Positions 21,678 to 34,020 of a stretch of 40,382 bases of DNA are shown here, one piece after another. Source of the stretch: Circinella umbellata (lineage: Eukaryota; Mucoromycota; Mucoromycetes; Mucorales; Lichtheimiaceae); NCBI GenBank assembly GCA_025093555.1, contig JAIWNF010000130.1, positions 1 to 40,382 of the forward strand. The letters are read 5' to 3'. Position 1 is the stretch's first letter. Every line of letters starts with the position of its first letter. The notes beneath the pieces were generated by a model, which was not told the origin of the DNA, did not search any database, and saw nothing but the letters and a program-made list of their open reading frames with translations. Both the position numbers and the translations under genes were made by a program.

Positions 21678-23699
21678 TTATTGTTTAGCAGCAAGTCTTG
21701 CAGCACGAGCTTCATTAGCCCATTTTGCCATATCTACATCTACATCCTTATATTTTTGAATAAAAGGATGTTCAAGTAATTGAGCATAAGTAGGTCGTTT
21801 TTCAGCATCCTTGTGTAAACTATTTATAAAGTATAGGTTTTAGTTTAAATAATGTCACGGGTACGAAAAAAAAATCAAAAAATATAGTTTACCAAGCAGC
21901 AATGAAATCTCGTGATTCTTCTGAGAAATGATCAGGTAATGTCGGTGGTTCTTCATCTACAATGGCTTTCAGTTGAGCAAACATGTTATCATATTTGTAA
22001 GGGTATTTACCACCTGCCATTTCTACTAATGATAAACCGAGTGACCAAACATCTGATGATACTGTATATGTGTTAGCTGCCCTAATACGTTCAGGCTAAT
22101 ATAAAAAGAGTTTTGAAGGATATATATATAAAAAGTTTAGTATTTTTTTTTTATTGAATAAAATAAGAATTAAGAAAACTTACAGCCATATAACTTTGAC
22201 ATCCAATATTTGTTTTTGCTAATGATCGATCCAATTGTCCTGAAACACCAAAATCACATAATTTTACTTGTCCTTTACTATTCACTAAAACATTGGTTGG
22301 TTTGACATCTGAAAATTATAAATAGAATAACAAAAAATTTTAGTAAAAGAATATATATATATATATATTAATATTCATTCATATTATTATAAATAAAATA
22401 TATACATTACCACGATGAATGATTGAGAGTTCATCTTTAAGAAATTTTAATCCTTTGACCATCTAAAGAATATTATGAAACCCGCGGGGAGGAGGGAAAG
22501 TAAGAATGAATATTCAATCCCAATAAAAAAAAATGATGCATTACTTACGGAAGTTGTAATTTTTGCTAATACATCTTCAGGTACACCTGAACCATATACT
22601 TTATCCAATGATCCAACATCCATGTATTCCATACAATAATAAACGCATGATTCAATAAAGAAAGCACCATAAAATTCAACAATATAATCACTAGTACTTT
22701 TATGAAGAATATCTAATTCCATAAGAATTTGATGTAATTTGGTTTCATCTAATTCTAATCGAATTTCCTATTATATTAAAAGAAAGGTCATTTTCTATTT
22801 CATCTTTGGAAACCCGTGATATAATTTTTTTTTTTTTTTTTACCTTCATGGCCATAACAACATTAGTCACTCGATGGTACACCTAATCAATATTATTATT
22901 AGTATTTAATAAACAACGTGTCTATTTTCCTCCTACTCTTTTAAAAAAATAAAATTTTACCTTTTGAACAGTTCCATATTGACCTTTACCTAATTCTTCC
23001 AATAGTTTTAAATCATCCATTTTAATAGTAAAACTACTACCATTACTAAAATCGACTCCGTCGGCATGAATAATTGCTTTTCCAGCAAAGTTAAGTTTTC
23101 CAGATGGATCACTAATATTTTAAATAAATATTACATGTCAACTATTTGTTTCTTTTTTTTTAAAATCATTCAATTAATCATAGCAAAATAATTGAACGAC
23201 TTTTTTTTTTGACTATCAAAAAGTATTTTAAATGTATAAAAAAGAAAAAGAAAAAAAAAAGCCTCTTACACATATTTTGAAAAGTTAGCAAAGGGTGTTT
23301 GTTCAGGTTTAGGAGCAAGACCTAATTGAGCTAAATTCAATCCTGGTTTTTTATTATTCATTCGACCACTGGTAGGTCTATTTCCTCCTAAATGAGGTGC
23401 ATTAGGTCTTCTTAAACCTTGACCTGGTAATGGAGGTCGAGGTGAACCCATACAACCACCAGGTGCCATTCCATTATTTGTCATGGGGGGTAAAGCAGAA
23501 CGACTCATAGGTGGAAGTACAGAACGTCGTGGTTGTATGGGTGTACCAGTTCCACCAGTGACAGGACCATTCATCGTCTTTGCTTGTGGAGGTAAATGAG
23601 ATCTTCCTCCTCCTCCTTGTTGTTGTTGTTGTCCTATTTTGTCCCTCTCTTCGAGAGACAATTTAGATAAAGAATTGTCAAGATCCAGTTTGAAAAGCT
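21678..23699 (-). CDS. Pbs2/Wis1-type MAP kinase kinase (5' end unresolved)
   Basis: Dual-specificity kinase that would activate the Hog1/Sty1 stress MAPK. Exons, in order: 23699(?)-23270, 23111-22961, 22882-22844, 22767-22549, 22462-22411, 22308-22184, 22095-21893 and 21819-21678. The N-terminus is Gln/Gly/Pro-rich, then GLNLAQLGL and [20 protein letters not shown], characteristic of the Pbs2/Wis1 group. Kinase motifs are GKGQYGTV, the ATP lysine in [25 protein letters not shown], the phospho-acceptor loop SLAKT, MAPERI and DVWSLGLSL. The C-terminal half is intact. Start: the first in-frame ATG in the long exon is 23574, but the frame with family-like sequence ([16 protein letters not shown]) extends to about 23699 without an ATG. 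An upstream exon is therefore likely, possibly 24290-24258, an 11-codon ATG exon ending in GG|GTAATG. It is divergent from the SNARE gene. Confidence 0.92.
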
Positions 23700-24568
23700 T
23701 TTTTTTTTCTTTTTGTCAAAAAGAAAGAGGTAATTAGAAAAAAAAAAAAGAGAGAGAGAGAGTTAAAAGAAAAAGAGAAAAAAAAAAAAAAAGATGAGAG
23801 AGAAAGAGAGTAAAATGAGGGAAATAGTAACTCAGAAACAAAAGGCGCAGGGCAAAAAAAAAAAAGGGATTATCGATCGGGGATAACTATAAAAAAAAAA
23901 CAATTATAATGGGGGAGTGGGGGAGAAACTTGATTGTTTAGAAATAATCGATCTTTAGCCAATTAAACGGGGAGATTTTTCTCTTTTTCTTTTTGAAATA
24001 AGTTATATATAAGAGCTTCTTAAGTGTATAGTGTATATAGAGTTTCAATGGTTTATTCACTGGGGAAAATCAATGTATTAGGGTAAAGTCATAGTATAAA
24101 TAATTTTTACTTGGAAGTATCTGTCAAAAGGTATATAACAAATAATTTTTCCCAATAGGGTTGGTACCTATTATCTTTTAAACTTAGTTTGGGGGGGGGG
24201 AGAAGTATCGATTTTGTTGTCTTATGATTTCTTTTTGTAAGCCCTTTCCCTCATTACCCCGAGGATAAAACGCCAAGATCCATCATGCATGAAAAAAAAA
24301 AGATCTTTAAGATGTCTGCAGTTATAAACAATAAAAAAAAAAAAGGGTGCCACCTAACAATTACATGTAAACTTAATAGTTAAAATAATTTCCAAAAGTT
24401 GAAACTTATTCCCCTTTGTTTTGTTCTCTCCCTTTTTTTTCCTCTTACTTGGATTTGTTATATAAACTTTGGGAATTATCGGAACTTACAAAAAAAAAAA
24501 AAAATACAAGTGATTTCTTTTTTTAACCCTTTTTTCTCTTTCTATTCTTTTTTTTTTCAACATAAACA
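23700..24568. promoter_or_regulatory. Divergent promoter region between MAPKK and SNARE genes
   Basis: Dominated by A-, GA- and T-rich tracts, with short G-runs near 23911-23926 and 24188. It must hold the 5' ends of both genes and perhaps a first MAPKK exon at 24290-24258. The 60 bp before the SNARE ATG are a pyrimidine-rich leader ending CATAAACA. No defined factor site was identified. Confidence 0.45.
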
Positions 24569-25769
24569 ATGTCTTTAATTTATGGTGTGGTTGCTCATGG
24601 TCCAACCATTTTGGCTGAACACACAAATAGTACTGGCAACTTTGGAACAGGTAGAAAAGAAAGAACCATCATTATATAAAGTTAATGAACCAAACTTTCT
24701 GATATTTTTTTATTAACACCCAAAAAAAAACTCCTTTTGAATGTCTGCATATGAATAATGTAGTAACTCAAGCAATTCTCGAAAAAATACCCCCAAACAA
24801 TTCCAAACTTACTTATGTTTATGACAGGTAAAATATATAATATATTTAAGAGTCCATTATTTGTTGTTAATGCTTTTGCATATAATTTAGATACCTATTT
24901 CATTATATTTGTGAAGATGGCATCATTTACATGTGCATGGCTGATGATTCTTTTGGACGTCGTATTCCTTTTGCCTTTTTACAAGATTTAAAAGAAAAGT
25001 TCCTAAGTACTTATGGTAAAGAAAGAGCTCTTCAATCGCCTTCTTATGGTTTACAAGAGTTTTCTAGAGTTATGGCGAAACAAATGGTAAAGAAGAAGTA
25101 GAAGAAATAAAAAAAAACAAATAAATAATAATGCAAACAAAAAAAAAAACATAACCTTACATATTTCTTTTAGGATTATTTTTCAACAAATCCAAGTTCG
25201 GATCGATTAAAACAAGTTCATGGAGAAATTGAACAAGTTAAAGATGTTATGGTGCATAATATTGGTAAAATATATATATACGGATAAAAGAGGAAAATAA
25301 AAATAAAAAGAGATTTAACAAATAATAATAATAATAGAACGTGTATTGGAACGTGGAGAAAGAATTGAATTACTTGTGGATAAAACGGATAATTTGAATC
25401 AACAAGCATTTGCTTTTAAGAAACGTAGTACACAACTTAAACGTGCAATGTGGTGGAAGAATACCAAATTAATGGTGATGATTGTTTTACTTTGTTTCGT
25501 AAGTAAAATAATTACCTTTTGTAAATTTGGGGGAATCATGTGCAAACAATATTTAATAACCACTTTTATTATTATTATAGCTTATCGCATATTTTATTGC
25601 AGCTTCCGTATGTGGATTCCCTGGTAAGTCCGATATTGCCCCCCCCTTCCCTTTCCTTTTCATTTCAATCCAATTAATTATATACTTTTATATATATATA
25701 TATATATTTCCTCAAATCAAATCAAATCAAACAAAACAAAAAAAAGCATTCGGTGATTGTCGAGCTTAA
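24569..25769 (+). CDS. VAMP7-like longin R-SNARE
   Basis: Membrane-anchored SNARE for fusion with endosomal or vacuolar compartments. Seven exons (24569-24650, 24764-24827, 24891-25086, 25174-25264, 25338-25498, 25581-25623 and 25747-25769) give 219 residues, the length of animal and plant VAMP7. Residues 1-~115 are a longin domain: MSLIYGVVAHGPTILAEHT, LTYVYDRYLFHYICEDGIIY and DSFGRRIPFAFLQDL. The SNARE motif runs ~125-180, with the zero-layer arginine in NIERVLERGERIELLVDKT, then RSTQLKRAMWWKNTKL and a C-terminal transmembrane segment (MVMIVLLCFLIAYFIAASVCG). The last exon encodes only eight codons including the stop. The intron pattern is regular GT..AG. Nyv1-type SNAREs are the alternative, but the overall match is to VAMP7. 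Confidence 0.95.
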
Positions 25770-26150
25770 AGAATTAACTACTCTTCTAAAAAAAAATATG
25801 GTTTCTTTTTCTTTTTTCATTTGGTTGATGGTATTAACATGAAAAAAAAATATATAACTCAAGAACAAAAAAAAAACATTGAAAAAGAGCATTCTGTGAA
25901 TATATATATATGATCTACTTACAAAAAAAAAAAGAAGAAAAGAAAGGGGTGAATTTTAAAATGTAATAATAAATGTTTGGAAACTTGTTGAAATGTTGGA
26001 TGTGGGAGGTGGAAGGATGGGTGTGCAATTTGTATATATATAGCGAGAGGGAGAGAGAGGGAGAAAGAGAAAAAAAAATGGTTAGGTTACTTTGTTGTCG
26101 TTTCTCGATAATTATTTATTGTTTTGTTGTAATTTATGTATTAGATATTA
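25770..26150. other. Convergent 3' region between SNARE and Pam16 genes
   Basis: A/T homopolymers and a GA-rich stretch at about 26044-26078. Holds the two 3' untranslated regions; short plus-strand open frames here are shadows. Confidence 0.5.
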
Positions 26151-27002
26151 TTATGAAGATGGTGGTGGTGATGAATGGTTGTTATTTTCAGATTGTTGTG
26201 GTTGTTCATTTTTAGCTGCTTGTTTTGCTTCCTCAGCTCGTTCCATTTCAATTCTTTCTTTTGCTCGAACTACTTTGGATTGAATATAAAATGATCCACC
26301 TTTTGCTGTTTCATTTACATTAAATAAATGTTCATAATTCTATATTATATTTTTGTAAGTATATCAAACTCGACGTAATTTGTTCCCATGGAGATTATTT
26401 ATCAAGAAAAATTTGTCTTGACAACCTAAAACCTCTATAGCAACCTCTCCCTTTAATATCTGTCAACTTTTTTTTTTCTCTCCCTGTCTCTCCTTTTCCT
26501 CTTCCCTTTTATATCTCTCTTGTGAAACGAATTATATAAATACCTTTAAAATCTTTTCTAGTTCAGCTTCTTTTGAAACATTAAGAATTTGACAAGCTTC
26601 CTCAATAGACATGCCAGTTTTACGAGTCAATGCATCAATAGCTCCTTCTTTAGCACCACCTCGAGCAGCAGCACCACCACCTGCAGCAGCGTCTTTTTTT
26701 TTTTTTTTTAAAAAAAAAGAGTCAATTATTTGAGTCTTTAAAATAGAGCAATACTTTATTAAACTTACTTGCTGCAGCTTGTTTATATGCGGCAAAGAAT
26801 GCGCGACCGACAACAGTACCCAAAGATACTACAAGTTGAGCAATTAATCTAGCAGACTATATATATATCATTATTATTCCAGGTATTTTTTTTAAAAAAA
26901 ATGTAATTAGCATGTTTCATTCAATGAAATGAGTTGATAAAAAAATAGCCTATTATACATGATACTATTATTTCTGTTTTTTTTTAGAGTCACATTTACC
27001 AT
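26151..27002 (-). CDS. PAM16: Mitochondrial import motor subunit Pam16 (Tim16)
   Basis: J-like protein of the presequence-translocase motor on the matrix side of TIM23; it pairs with Pam14/Tim14 and restrains its stimulation of mtHsp70. Exons 27002-27000, 26856-26769, 26692-26544 and 26339-26151 give 142 residues. The N-terminus [20 protein letters not shown] is the membrane-associated segment. Next come AYKQAAA, an Ala/Gly linker, and the J-like domain [20 protein letters not shown] and [20 protein letters not shown], with [14 protein letters not shown]. The HPD tripeptide of true J proteins is absent, as expected for Pam16. The first coding exon appears to be the ATG alone (27002-27000), directly followed by GTAAAT. 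This start is inferred because no ATG lies in frame in exon 2. Confidence 0.93.
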
Positions 27003-30000
27003 TTTTTTTTTTCAAACAAAAAGTTTGTTATATAAAGTGTGGGTGTATGTGTTTTTTTTGTGAGTTAGAAAAAATATAAAAAAAAAGTCGAGGGGACCCT
27101 AACCAATAATTTAGATGCGAATAGAAAAAGAAGTCCCGCTATTATTCTAAGTGGCGGGATGGGGGAAGGGCAAAAAAAAGACAAAATGAAATTTTCTACT
27201 TTCCCTAATTTTACGGGTAGATCATCATCAGTAAAAAAAAATATTAAGAATGTAATTTTTTTTTCTTTTTAGAAAATATATATAATATATATTGATTGGG
27301 GGATTTGAATGTCACTGAAGAGGATTGGCTTGGGTAAAAACTTTGATATATACATTTTTTTTTGAGTAGTCATAGGTATGAGTGAGGAAAGAACCATCTT
27401 TTCTGGATTTGGTTCGTTCATTAAGTTGTTGTAAAGATTGTTAAAGTAATTATTATTATTATTTTTACTCTTCAAAACGCTCGTACTAAAAGCTTGTAGT
27501 CAGTCAAATTTACTTGGTGATAAGCTAATATCAGAAATTCTGTTCATTTTAACGTAAGTTAATGATAGGTTAGATGTTTGTACTGTTAGCTGTTGGCTGT
27601 TGGAACAAAAAAATTGTTTCAAAATAGTCATTTAGTTGATCCATGAGCGATTAGCAAAAAAAAAAAGTAGGCCTTTGATCACAAATTCTTTTGGATATAA
27701 ATCTTTCCACATTTCCCAATTTATTTTTATTGCTGTATCAAGGTGTAGCCAGTGAATGCCCTATTTTTACTAAAACAATCTTGATTCTTTTGAGCAAAAA
27801 AAAAAAAAAAACTAGTGCTACAATAATTGTCACTATAGTTTACGCACATGTCAGCACACTTTTTTTCTTTGAACGTCTCTATTTCATTCGTAAAGCACTA
27901 CTCTGTCTCATTAAATGTATCTCATCTTTTTTTTTGGATTAATCAAAATTATTCAACAAGCACGTTTCTTCTTTTTTATATTATGATAGAATATAATTGG
28001 GTGTCAAACATTATGATTTGATTTCCCAAGTACGTAGTCCATTTCCATGAGCTACTAACTGTAATAATCGAGCCATCAATATAAGTTGTTTCGGTCAGTG
28101 TAACTATTGTAAGTATCAGAAAAAAAAAACTTACTAATAATAATGCCAAATAGATATTATCCTTTCGACTTTGATGAACAATTTTGATTAATGGGTATGA
28201 CTAACAAAATAAAGTATAAGATTGATCAAAGAAATAATAAATAAGAGAAAAAAAAAAGGGGAGGGGGAAGGTGCTTAACTTATATAGTTAATAATTATGT
28301 TTATTAAATAGCGAAACATTTCAGTTACAAAAGATTACATTTGTATTAATCTAGAGCAAAAAAATATTACTTTAAATATAGTTATTAAAATAGATATTAA
28401 TTAATTCAAGTAAAAAGATGCCTTATCCATCGTAAGTATCATACGTTTATAACAAAAAAGAACAGGTGAATGATTATGATTTAGATGATTTTATAATTCA
28501 TAACAAAAAAAAACCTTGATCCAATACAATATATGATAGTCAAATTTTATCTTTTTTTTTTGGTGGTTGCTCGGTATAAGGTGCCGGATTATCATTATCT
28601 TTTACCAGTTAATCAGTTATTCAATTCTGATAAAATTAAAAAAAGAAATCCTGGGAATTTTTTTTTGTTTGTTTGCTGAAACACTCATAATTATGATAAC
28701 TTTAAATGTTATTTTAATATGGTATGTATTTGATAGATATAAAGCTAATTATCTTATCTTGCGATAAGGGCTTTGTTTTTTTTTTACATGTCAAGAAAAG
28801 GTACGTAACAAAACATAATGCATAAAAAACACTCCGCTTTACTAAATCAAAAGAATGAGGCAATCCAGGTGTTCATATAGTTAATATTTGTAACCAAATG
28901 GTTCATCGCCTCACCCCCCCCTTCAATAAGTAATGAAAAATCTCATGTCTCTATCCGTTGTTACTATTAGTAAAAAAATATTTCTATTAATATTGAATGA
29001 TCAATAAAAGAATGAACGGAATAGAAAGATGATTTACAATATCTCTTTCTCGTCACAAATCAAGTAAAAAAAAAGAAACGCGTCATCGCTTTTTACCATA
29101 AAATCTTTTGAATTATTTTAATATAATTTAATTAACTTATATAAGATCGTGAGATATATTTTTGTCATATAATAATCACAATCAAATAACATGAGAAATT
29201 TCGATCCTATGATATATATATATATATATATATATTTGTGTCTATTTCTCATATGTCACTTATACAACTACTAGTAAATTTCATAAAATATAATGTCATT
29301 TATTATATACAATGGTCGTGTTTTTTGCATAATAATTTTTATTTGTAATAATTTCATTCAACCCCCCCCCCAAAAAAAAATCCTTGATTCCTCGGCAATC
29401 AAAGACGAAAAAATATGCTTTTTGTTTTATTTACTAACCAGTCAAAAACTCTGTAAAGGTTCTTTTACAAATTATACGTATCTGATTACTTGGTTCATGT
29501 TACACTGGGTTATCCTTAGTACAACTTGAAAGAACCTGGGCTTCAGCGGCTAATTTGTCGGAGTAGTGCGCCGGAGAAATCGGGTCAGGAATCGTATTGT
29601 AATCGTTTATCTTTTTATATTATAAAACGTGCTTGGTTTTTTTTATAAAAAAAAAATGTAAAGATAATTCTTATTAATCAAAAGATTGTATAAGTGAGAG
29701 TAAAACGGATAGAAGATTACAGACTATATTGACAAGATCACCTCAAGAATTAAAAAGGTAATGCAGAGAGATGTTCAATAATGATATGGTAATTGACTTC
29801 ATCGTCCCCAACAATAAAACGTTTATCTATTTGGTTTCAATAAGTTTCTAGTCTAAATGATTTTATAATTAATAATCAATTTTTTCTTTTTTACTTGGTG
29901 TTTTGATAAGTTTAACTGTTTCTAGAATACATTTGGTATAAACTCACCGATTGATTATATTAAACTATTGACAGGACTTTCTTTTTTTTTTTTTTTTACG

Positions 30001-30638
30001 CGTGCGTGAGAATCTAAAATTGGAGGAAATGTTTACCTCGTAATAAAAAAGAAGGTTTATTCTTTTTTATATTTTTGGTTACCTCGTTTTTTTTTTTTTA
30101 TTTTACTACCTCAAAAAAGCTCCGCTTGAGTTTATGACGAATTTTGTTTCATTTCAGAGATAAATATTCCTGTTTATCAATTGGAAACTTTTAAAATATC
30201 TCTTTTATTTCTTTTTCAATCAATTTTAAAGTAAAAGAAAAAAGGAAATATATTCATGCAGAAAAAAAAAAAAAAAGAAGAAGAATGCATGAAAAGGTTG
30301 GTGTATATTCAATGTTGGTGAAAAAGAAACTAAAGGAACGAAATGACAGATTTGGTTTCACAGAATATTATGCGGAGAAAACTATTTCCTTGCTTTTTTC
30401 TCCAGTTTTCTTTATTAGTTAGTTTAAAAAGGGATTTTCAGGTTCCCCCCATTTAGCATGATTTATTCAATAACATTACACAAACAAGAAGTTCTTCGGC
30501 CTTCAAAGTTTTTTTATCCAATGTTAGCTTAGTAAAAAAAAAAAAAATACCAGCAGGTTTTTAAGAAAGTATATAAAAAGACAGTAAACTTTCAATTAAA
30601 AACAAAGAAATTCAACAACTTTTTTTTTTCTTTTAAAT
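27003..30638. other. Gene-poor AT-rich region between Pam16 and aldehyde dehydrogenase
   Basis: Homopolymer-rich, with a TA run near 29213-29233, C-runs near 28913 and 29360, and many short open frames without domain signatures. The Asn-rich minus-strand frame at 27269-27475 (ends QSIYIIYIF) and an exon-like frame after a possible ATG at 28419 have no family match. A small exon-like relic is at 27960-28209. The last ~150 bp form the ALDH promoter and pyrimidine-rich leader. Confidence 0.5.
27960..28209 (-). pseudogene. Possible two-exon coding relic, unrecognised
   Basis: On the minus strand, TTGTTAG at 28210-28204 precedes an open segment reading SYPLIKIVHQSRKDNIYLAL and ending at a TTA|GTAAGT donor near 28134. 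After an ACAATAG acceptor a second segment is open either as MARLLQLVAHGNGLRTWEIK or, in another frame, as TETTYIDGSIITVSSSWKW. The alternation hydrophobic-HQSRKDN-hydrophobic hints at a beta-propeller blade. No start, family or continuation was found. Confidence 0.2.
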
Positions 30639-33129
30639 ATGTCTCTCACTACTGAATACACAACCACAGACGGTTTCAAGACTACCCGTAAGTTATTCAT
30701 TCTTAATATATATTCATATAAAAAAGATTCTATTGATATATATAAGAATAATAATAGTTAATAATTTATCTTTTTGAATTCTTATTTTAGTCAACACTGG
30801 TCTTTTCATCAACAACGAGTTCGTTGAAGGTTCTAGCACCATCGAAACCATCAATCCCTCGACTGGTCAAGTTATTACTTCTGTTCAAGCTGGTAAGATT
30901 TTATTGCTCTATATGCATATAATTTTGTTTGAATTCCCACCCACCCACCCCTCCAATATTTTTTTACTCAATACTAAAATGCATTTTTTTGTTTTTATTA
31001 GCTGGTGAAAAGGAAGTTGATCTCGCTGTCGAAGCTGCTCACAAGGCTTACTATGGGGGCTGGAAGACTTCCAACCCACGTGAACGTGCTCGTTTAATGA
31101 ACAAGCTTGCTGATCTCGTCGATCGTGATATGGATGAATTGGCTCATATTGAAACTTTGGATAACGGTAAACCATTGGCTGATGCCAAGTCTTTTGATGT
31201 TCCTGGTCTTGCTGCTCAATTGTAAGTATTCATTATTAAAATGTTTCGTGTGGGAATTCTTCTTTTCTTTGAGGAGGGGGGGGAGAAAGATTTCCACGCG
31301 TTTTTTTTTTATCATTATGTTGAAAGATAGGAAATACTTAATTGTACATATTTTTTTTTCAATAGGCGCTACTTTGCTGGTTGTACTGATAAAGTTCACG
31401 GTAAGGTAATTGAAACCCAAGGCAAGCTTTCTTATACTATTCATGAACCCATTGGTGTCTGTGGTGGTATTATCCCATGGTAAGTTTTTTTTTTTATTCA
31501 TATGGATTTTGTATATATATAAAAAAAGAGGATAGTAAAAAAATTAATTTCTTTTTATATTATAAATTAATATTAGGAACTTCCCTCTTGCCATGCTTTC
31601 ATGGAAGATTGCTCCTGCTCTTGCCATGTCTAACACTGTTGTTATCAAGACCTCTGAATTGACTCCTTTGTCTGCTTTGAAATTCGCTTCTCTTATTGTT
31701 GAAGCTGGTTTCCGTAAGTAAATTTATAAAAACTAGAAATGATAAAGACAAAATTATTGAATATTTTTTAAAATTGACATCAATAATTACTAAACTTGTT
31801 TCATTTTTTATTTTAGCCCCTGGTGTTATTAACATTATCACTGGTTATGGTCATATTACTGGTGACCTTCTTGCTCGTCACAACAGAGTTTCCAAGATCG
31901 CTTTCACTGGTTCCACTGCTGTTGGTCGTTTGATCATGAAGGCTGCTGCTGAAACTAACTTGAAGAAGGTTACCTTGGAATTGGGTGGTAAGTCCCCCAA
32001 CATTATCTTTGATGATGTTGAAAACTTAGATGAAGCCGTTTTCTGGTCCAGACTTGGTATCTACATGAACGCTGGTCAAGTAAGTTTTTTTTTTTTTGTG
32101 GATATAAAATCCATTATAGTCAATTGATTTATTATATGAAAAAATAGATAGCTAACAAATCTCTTTTTCTTTCTTTTATTATTATTTTTTATTACCATTG
32201 TTTAGGTGTGCTGTGCTGGTAAGTTTATATTCTTTTTTTTACAAGATAGTGCTGAATTTGGGAAAAATGAGAGGAGAAAAAAAGTCGGGAAAGAATGGAT
32301 TATTAAATAATTGGGGGGTATCGCTTTTTAAATATAATAGGTAGCAGAATCTACGTCCAAGAAGGTATCTATGATCAATTCATTGAAAAATTCAAGGCTT
32401 TGGCTGCATCTGGTACTGTTGGTAACCCCTATGATGAAAAGACCATTCAAGGTCCTCAAATTTCTGAACGTCAATTCGATCGTGTCATGGGCTATATTGA
32501 AACTGGTAAGAGTGAAGGTGCCACTTGTCTTTTAGGTGGTAACCGTGTTGGTGATGCCGGTTATTTCATTGAACCCACTATCTTCACTGGTAAGTTTGGT
32601 ATATAGTATAAAGATTGAAACGTTTCTGAGAAAAACAATAACTAAAAATTATAACGCTTTTTTTTTTTTTTAGATGTCACTCCCAAGATGAAGATTATGC
32701 AAGAAGAAATTTTCGGTCCTGTCGTTGCTATCAGCAAGTTCAAGGATATTGATGATGTCATTGAAATGGCTCATGATACCGATTATGGTCTTGCTGCTGC
32801 TGTTTTCACATCCAGTCTTAAGCGTGCTATTACTGTTTCCAACCGTTTGGAAGCTGGTACCGTCTGTAAGTATTTTATTGTTATTATTATTAGTATTCTA
32901 TACCTAATACTCTTTGATGGAAACAAAAAAAAAAAAAGAATGAGGTCACTAATAATAAATGCTTTTTTTTTGGGTTTCTTTTTAACTAGGGGTTAACTGC
33001 TACAATCAAATCTCTGAAAATACTCCCTTTGGTGGTTATAAGCAAAGTGGTAACGGAAGAGAAAACTCTGTCTATGCCTTGGACAACTATACTCAAATTA
33101 AGGCTGTCAAGATCAACATTGGCTTGTAA
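30639..33129 (+). CDS. NAD(P)-dependent aldehyde dehydrogenase
   Basis: Oxidises aldehydes to carboxylic acids, e.g. acetaldehyde to acetate. Exons 30639-30687, 30791-30892, 31002-31221, 31366-31479, 31577-31713, 31817-32079, 32206-32218, 32341-32589, 32674-32865 and 32990-33129 give 492 residues, normal for the family. Visible motifs: [13 protein letters not shown] (cofactor binding), [22 protein letters not shown], the general base Glu in [12 protein letters not shown], the nucleophile Cys in [27 protein letters not shown], and NPFGG-like [14 protein letters not shown]. No N-terminal mitochondrial presequence is evident ([13 protein letters not shown]), so a cytosolic enzyme is likely. The catalytic cysteine is encoded by a 13-nt micro-exon. 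Which ALDH subfamily or substrate is meant cannot be told from sequence alone. Confidence 0.97.
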
Positions 33130-33542
33130 ACTTATTAAGAAACTTTATATATAAATCTTGTCTATATCCATCACTTTCAATCCCCCCCCCTTTCCTTCGT
33201 CAACAAACAAATTAAATAAGAAAAAAATAATTCAAGGAAATTGTTTTTTTGTTCTAAATAAATAAATTTAAACCTGTACGTAATTTTGGCAGGCCCATTA
33301 ATAACTACATTGTTAAACCTTAACTTACTAGTTGGAGAAATTTTTTTATTGTATAAAAATAGTGAATAAAAAGTTAGATGTTTTCATGATAATATAATAT
33401 ATTAACCAATCCTATTTTAATACTTTGATAAACTATCATAAAATATATAGAATTAAATTCTCAAAGTCAGATGTAACTGTTTTTTGGTAAGAAAATAATA
33501 GATTAACACTTATAAGTTTTTTTCTTTTAAAAAAGTATTTTC

Positions 33543-34020
33543 ATTCTAATAATTGAACATAGGATCCATTAACAAATATATCTTATCATATCCATAAAAA
33601 GAATTTTCGTTTTTATTATATTCGTCTTCTTCACCAGCGTATGTTCCGATTCCTTGTTGACTTACGTATTGCAAAGTAGGTTCAAACAAAACGAAAAGAT
33701 GTGTTGGTTCCATAGCAACATATCATGTTCAGTCATTCTTTAGTCCTCCTTGCAAAATATAATCGAGATTCTTTTTTCCCTTTGATCCACTGTATAAATA
33801 TAATATATAGAAAAGAAAAGATTAACAATCAATTACTTTTATAGTCATCATATCATCAAAGTAAAACTTTAAAATAGTAATTATTACCTTTTTATTTTTT
33901 TCGCTCTTTGGGACTTCTTTCGTAATTTGCAAAACTATACCTACCAGGTTATAATCACGGCTATTTAGATAACCATTATCTTAATACTTCATCCATGTTG
34001 TCACATCCTAGCAGCCTATC
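33543..34020 (-). pseudogene. Decayed two-exon gene fragment, unrecognised
   Basis: An upstream segment (about 34015-33893) reads NGYLNSRDYNLVGIVLQITK and ends KK|GTAATA. A typical ~100-bp intron ends TATACAG at about 33793. The second segment starts GSKGKKNLDYILQGGLKND, has two in-frame TGA codons near 33736 and 33730, then continues as MEPTHLFVLFEPTLQYVSQQ and further in the same frame to TAG near 33543. One TAA also lies in the first segment. Consistent codon character around the stops suggests a former gene. Family unknown. Confidence 0.4.
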
